Positions 6,552 through 7,268 of a DNA stretch of 7,268 nt are shown here, in pieces. The stretch is from Bdellovibrio sp. (GTDB lineage: Bacteria > Bdellovibrionota > Bdellovibrionia > Bdellovibrionales > Bdellovibrionaceae): positions 1-7,268 of the forward strand of contig JAGIAF010000176.1 in assembly GCA_017745015.1 (NCBI GenBank), given 5' to 3'. A program made the position numbers and the translations under genes. Numbering within the stretch: position 1 is the first letter of the stretch; the number at the start of each line of letters is the position of its first letter. Under the pieces are notes generated by a model, which was not told the origin of the DNA, did no database searches, and was given only the letters and a program-made list of their open reading frames with translations.

Positions 6552-7268
6552 GTTTTGATCTTTATTCTTCCGAGAATCAGATTCTTTTAAATCCGCGCTG
6601 GCCCAAAGAGGACTATCAAGCGCTGTGGAATTTGGCGGAAACTGTTCAAGCCGAGCGCCAGTTGCAAGGCCATGTTTGGATTGCGACTTCAGGCTCGACG
6701 GCGGAGTCCACTCGCTCCACGAAGCTAGTGGCTCTTTCTAAAAAATCTTTGATGGCTTCTGCACAGTCAGTGAACCAGCATTTACAGGCGACAGCTCAAG
6801 ATGTGTGGACTCAAGTGCTGCCGCATTTTCATGTCGGTGGTTTGGGGATCGAGATTCGAGCAGAGCTTTCGGGAGCGAAAGTTATTAAAGCTTTAAAAGA
6901 CGGAAAGTGGGACCCGGAATTTTTTTATCAGACAGTTCTTGCTGAAAAATGCACGCTGTCGGCCTTGGTTCCTACGCAAGTTTATGATTTGGTCGAGAGA
7001 AATTACTCTTGTCCGTCTCATCTGCGCGCCATCGTTGTAGGTGGGGGAGCTTTGGACGGAGCCTTGTTTGATCGCGCACGCGCATTGGGGTGGCCTCTTC
7101 TTCCAAGTTATGGCATGACGGAAACGGCTTCGCAAATTGCCACGGCAAGTTTGCAATCGCTTCAGAATTTAGAATACCCCGCAATTGAGTTGCTATCCCA
7201 CGCGGATGCCCGCACAAATGCGGAAGGTTTTTTGGAAGTGACGTCCTTGTCGCTGTTTACTTGTTACG
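6533..7268 (+). CDS. menE: o-Succinylbenzoate--CoA ligase MenE, 3' end beyond the window
   Basis: The frame is open from the ATG at 6533 to the right edge (245 codons, no stop). It encodes an ANL-superfamily acyl-CoA synthetase: WIATSGSTAESTRSTKLV (49-66, phosphate-binding loop), LPHFHVGG (96-103, like LPLYHVGG), LVPTQVYDL (145-153), VVGGGALD (168-175) and PSYGMTETASQ (191-201, the adenylate-binding YGMTE motif). It would activate o-succinylbenzoate through an acyl-AMP to o-succinylbenzoyl-CoA, the substrate of MenB. The phosphate loop begins at residue ~52, whereas E. coli-type MenE carries roughly 100 more residues before it, so this is a compact N-terminus; I recall similar short MenE proteins in Bacteroidetes. 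The C-terminal lid with its catalytic Lys is outside the window. The gene overlaps menC by 19 nt and has a good Shine-Dalgarno, so it is the third gene of the men operon. Confidence 0.87.
   Translation, partial: MAISQLGFDLYSSENQILLNPRWPKEDYQALWNLAETVQAERQLQGHVWIATSGSTAESTRSTKLVALSKKSLMASAQSVNQHLQATAQDVWTQVLPHFHVGGLGIEIRAELSGAKVIKALKDGKWDPEFFYQTVLAEKCTLSALVPTQVYDLVERNYSCPSHLRAIVVGGGALDGALFDRARALGWPLLPSYGMTETASQIATASLQSLQNLEYPAIELLSHADARTNAEGFLEVTSLSLFTCY

Overview
The window holds six protein-coding genes with almost no spare DNA. No RNA gene, insertion sequence, prophage, CRISPR array or long repeat is visible. The genes suggest a Gram-negative, menaquinone-respiring bacterium: two products look like outer-membrane beta-barrels and three belong to menaquinone synthesis. 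The moderate base composition and the particular MenA, MenC and compact MenE sequences remind me of Bdellovibrio-type predatory bacteria (Bdellovibrionota). That is recognition from memory, not a database result, and I hold it at roughly 60%.

Left part (1-3310): the 3' part of a large envelope protein runs into the window on the plus strand. It has the tail of what looks like a peptidase-MA-like domain, then a TolB/WD40-like beta-propeller, then a C-terminal barrel with an Omp85-like RGY motif. It converges on a minus-strand FadL/OmpP1-like outer-membrane protein gene. The two stop codons share one CTAG tetranucleotide.

Middle (3311-4689): rmuC (membrane-anchored coiled coil plus nuclease-like domain) lies on the minus strand, 52 bp upstream of the FadL-like gene and in the same direction. 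In that gap and the first FadL-like codons is a 10-bp inverted repeat. It would place the FadL-like start codon and weak ribosome-binding site in a hairpin loop, and it is followed on the sense strand by a T-rich tract. This is the most curious non-coding signal in the window. A divergent intergenic region of about 100 bp separates rmuC from the men genes.

Right part (4690-7268): menA, menC and menE form a tight plus-strand operon with overlapping ends (TTGA overlap, then a 19-nt overlap). MenC makes o-succinylbenzoate, MenE activates it with CoA, and MenA prenylates the later naphthoate intermediate. MenF, MenD, MenH and MenB steps are not encoded here. MenE is cut by the window edge and appears to lack most of the usual N-terminal subdomain. 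I do not see a convincing new multi-gene system; the points worth a second look are regulatory or architectural.
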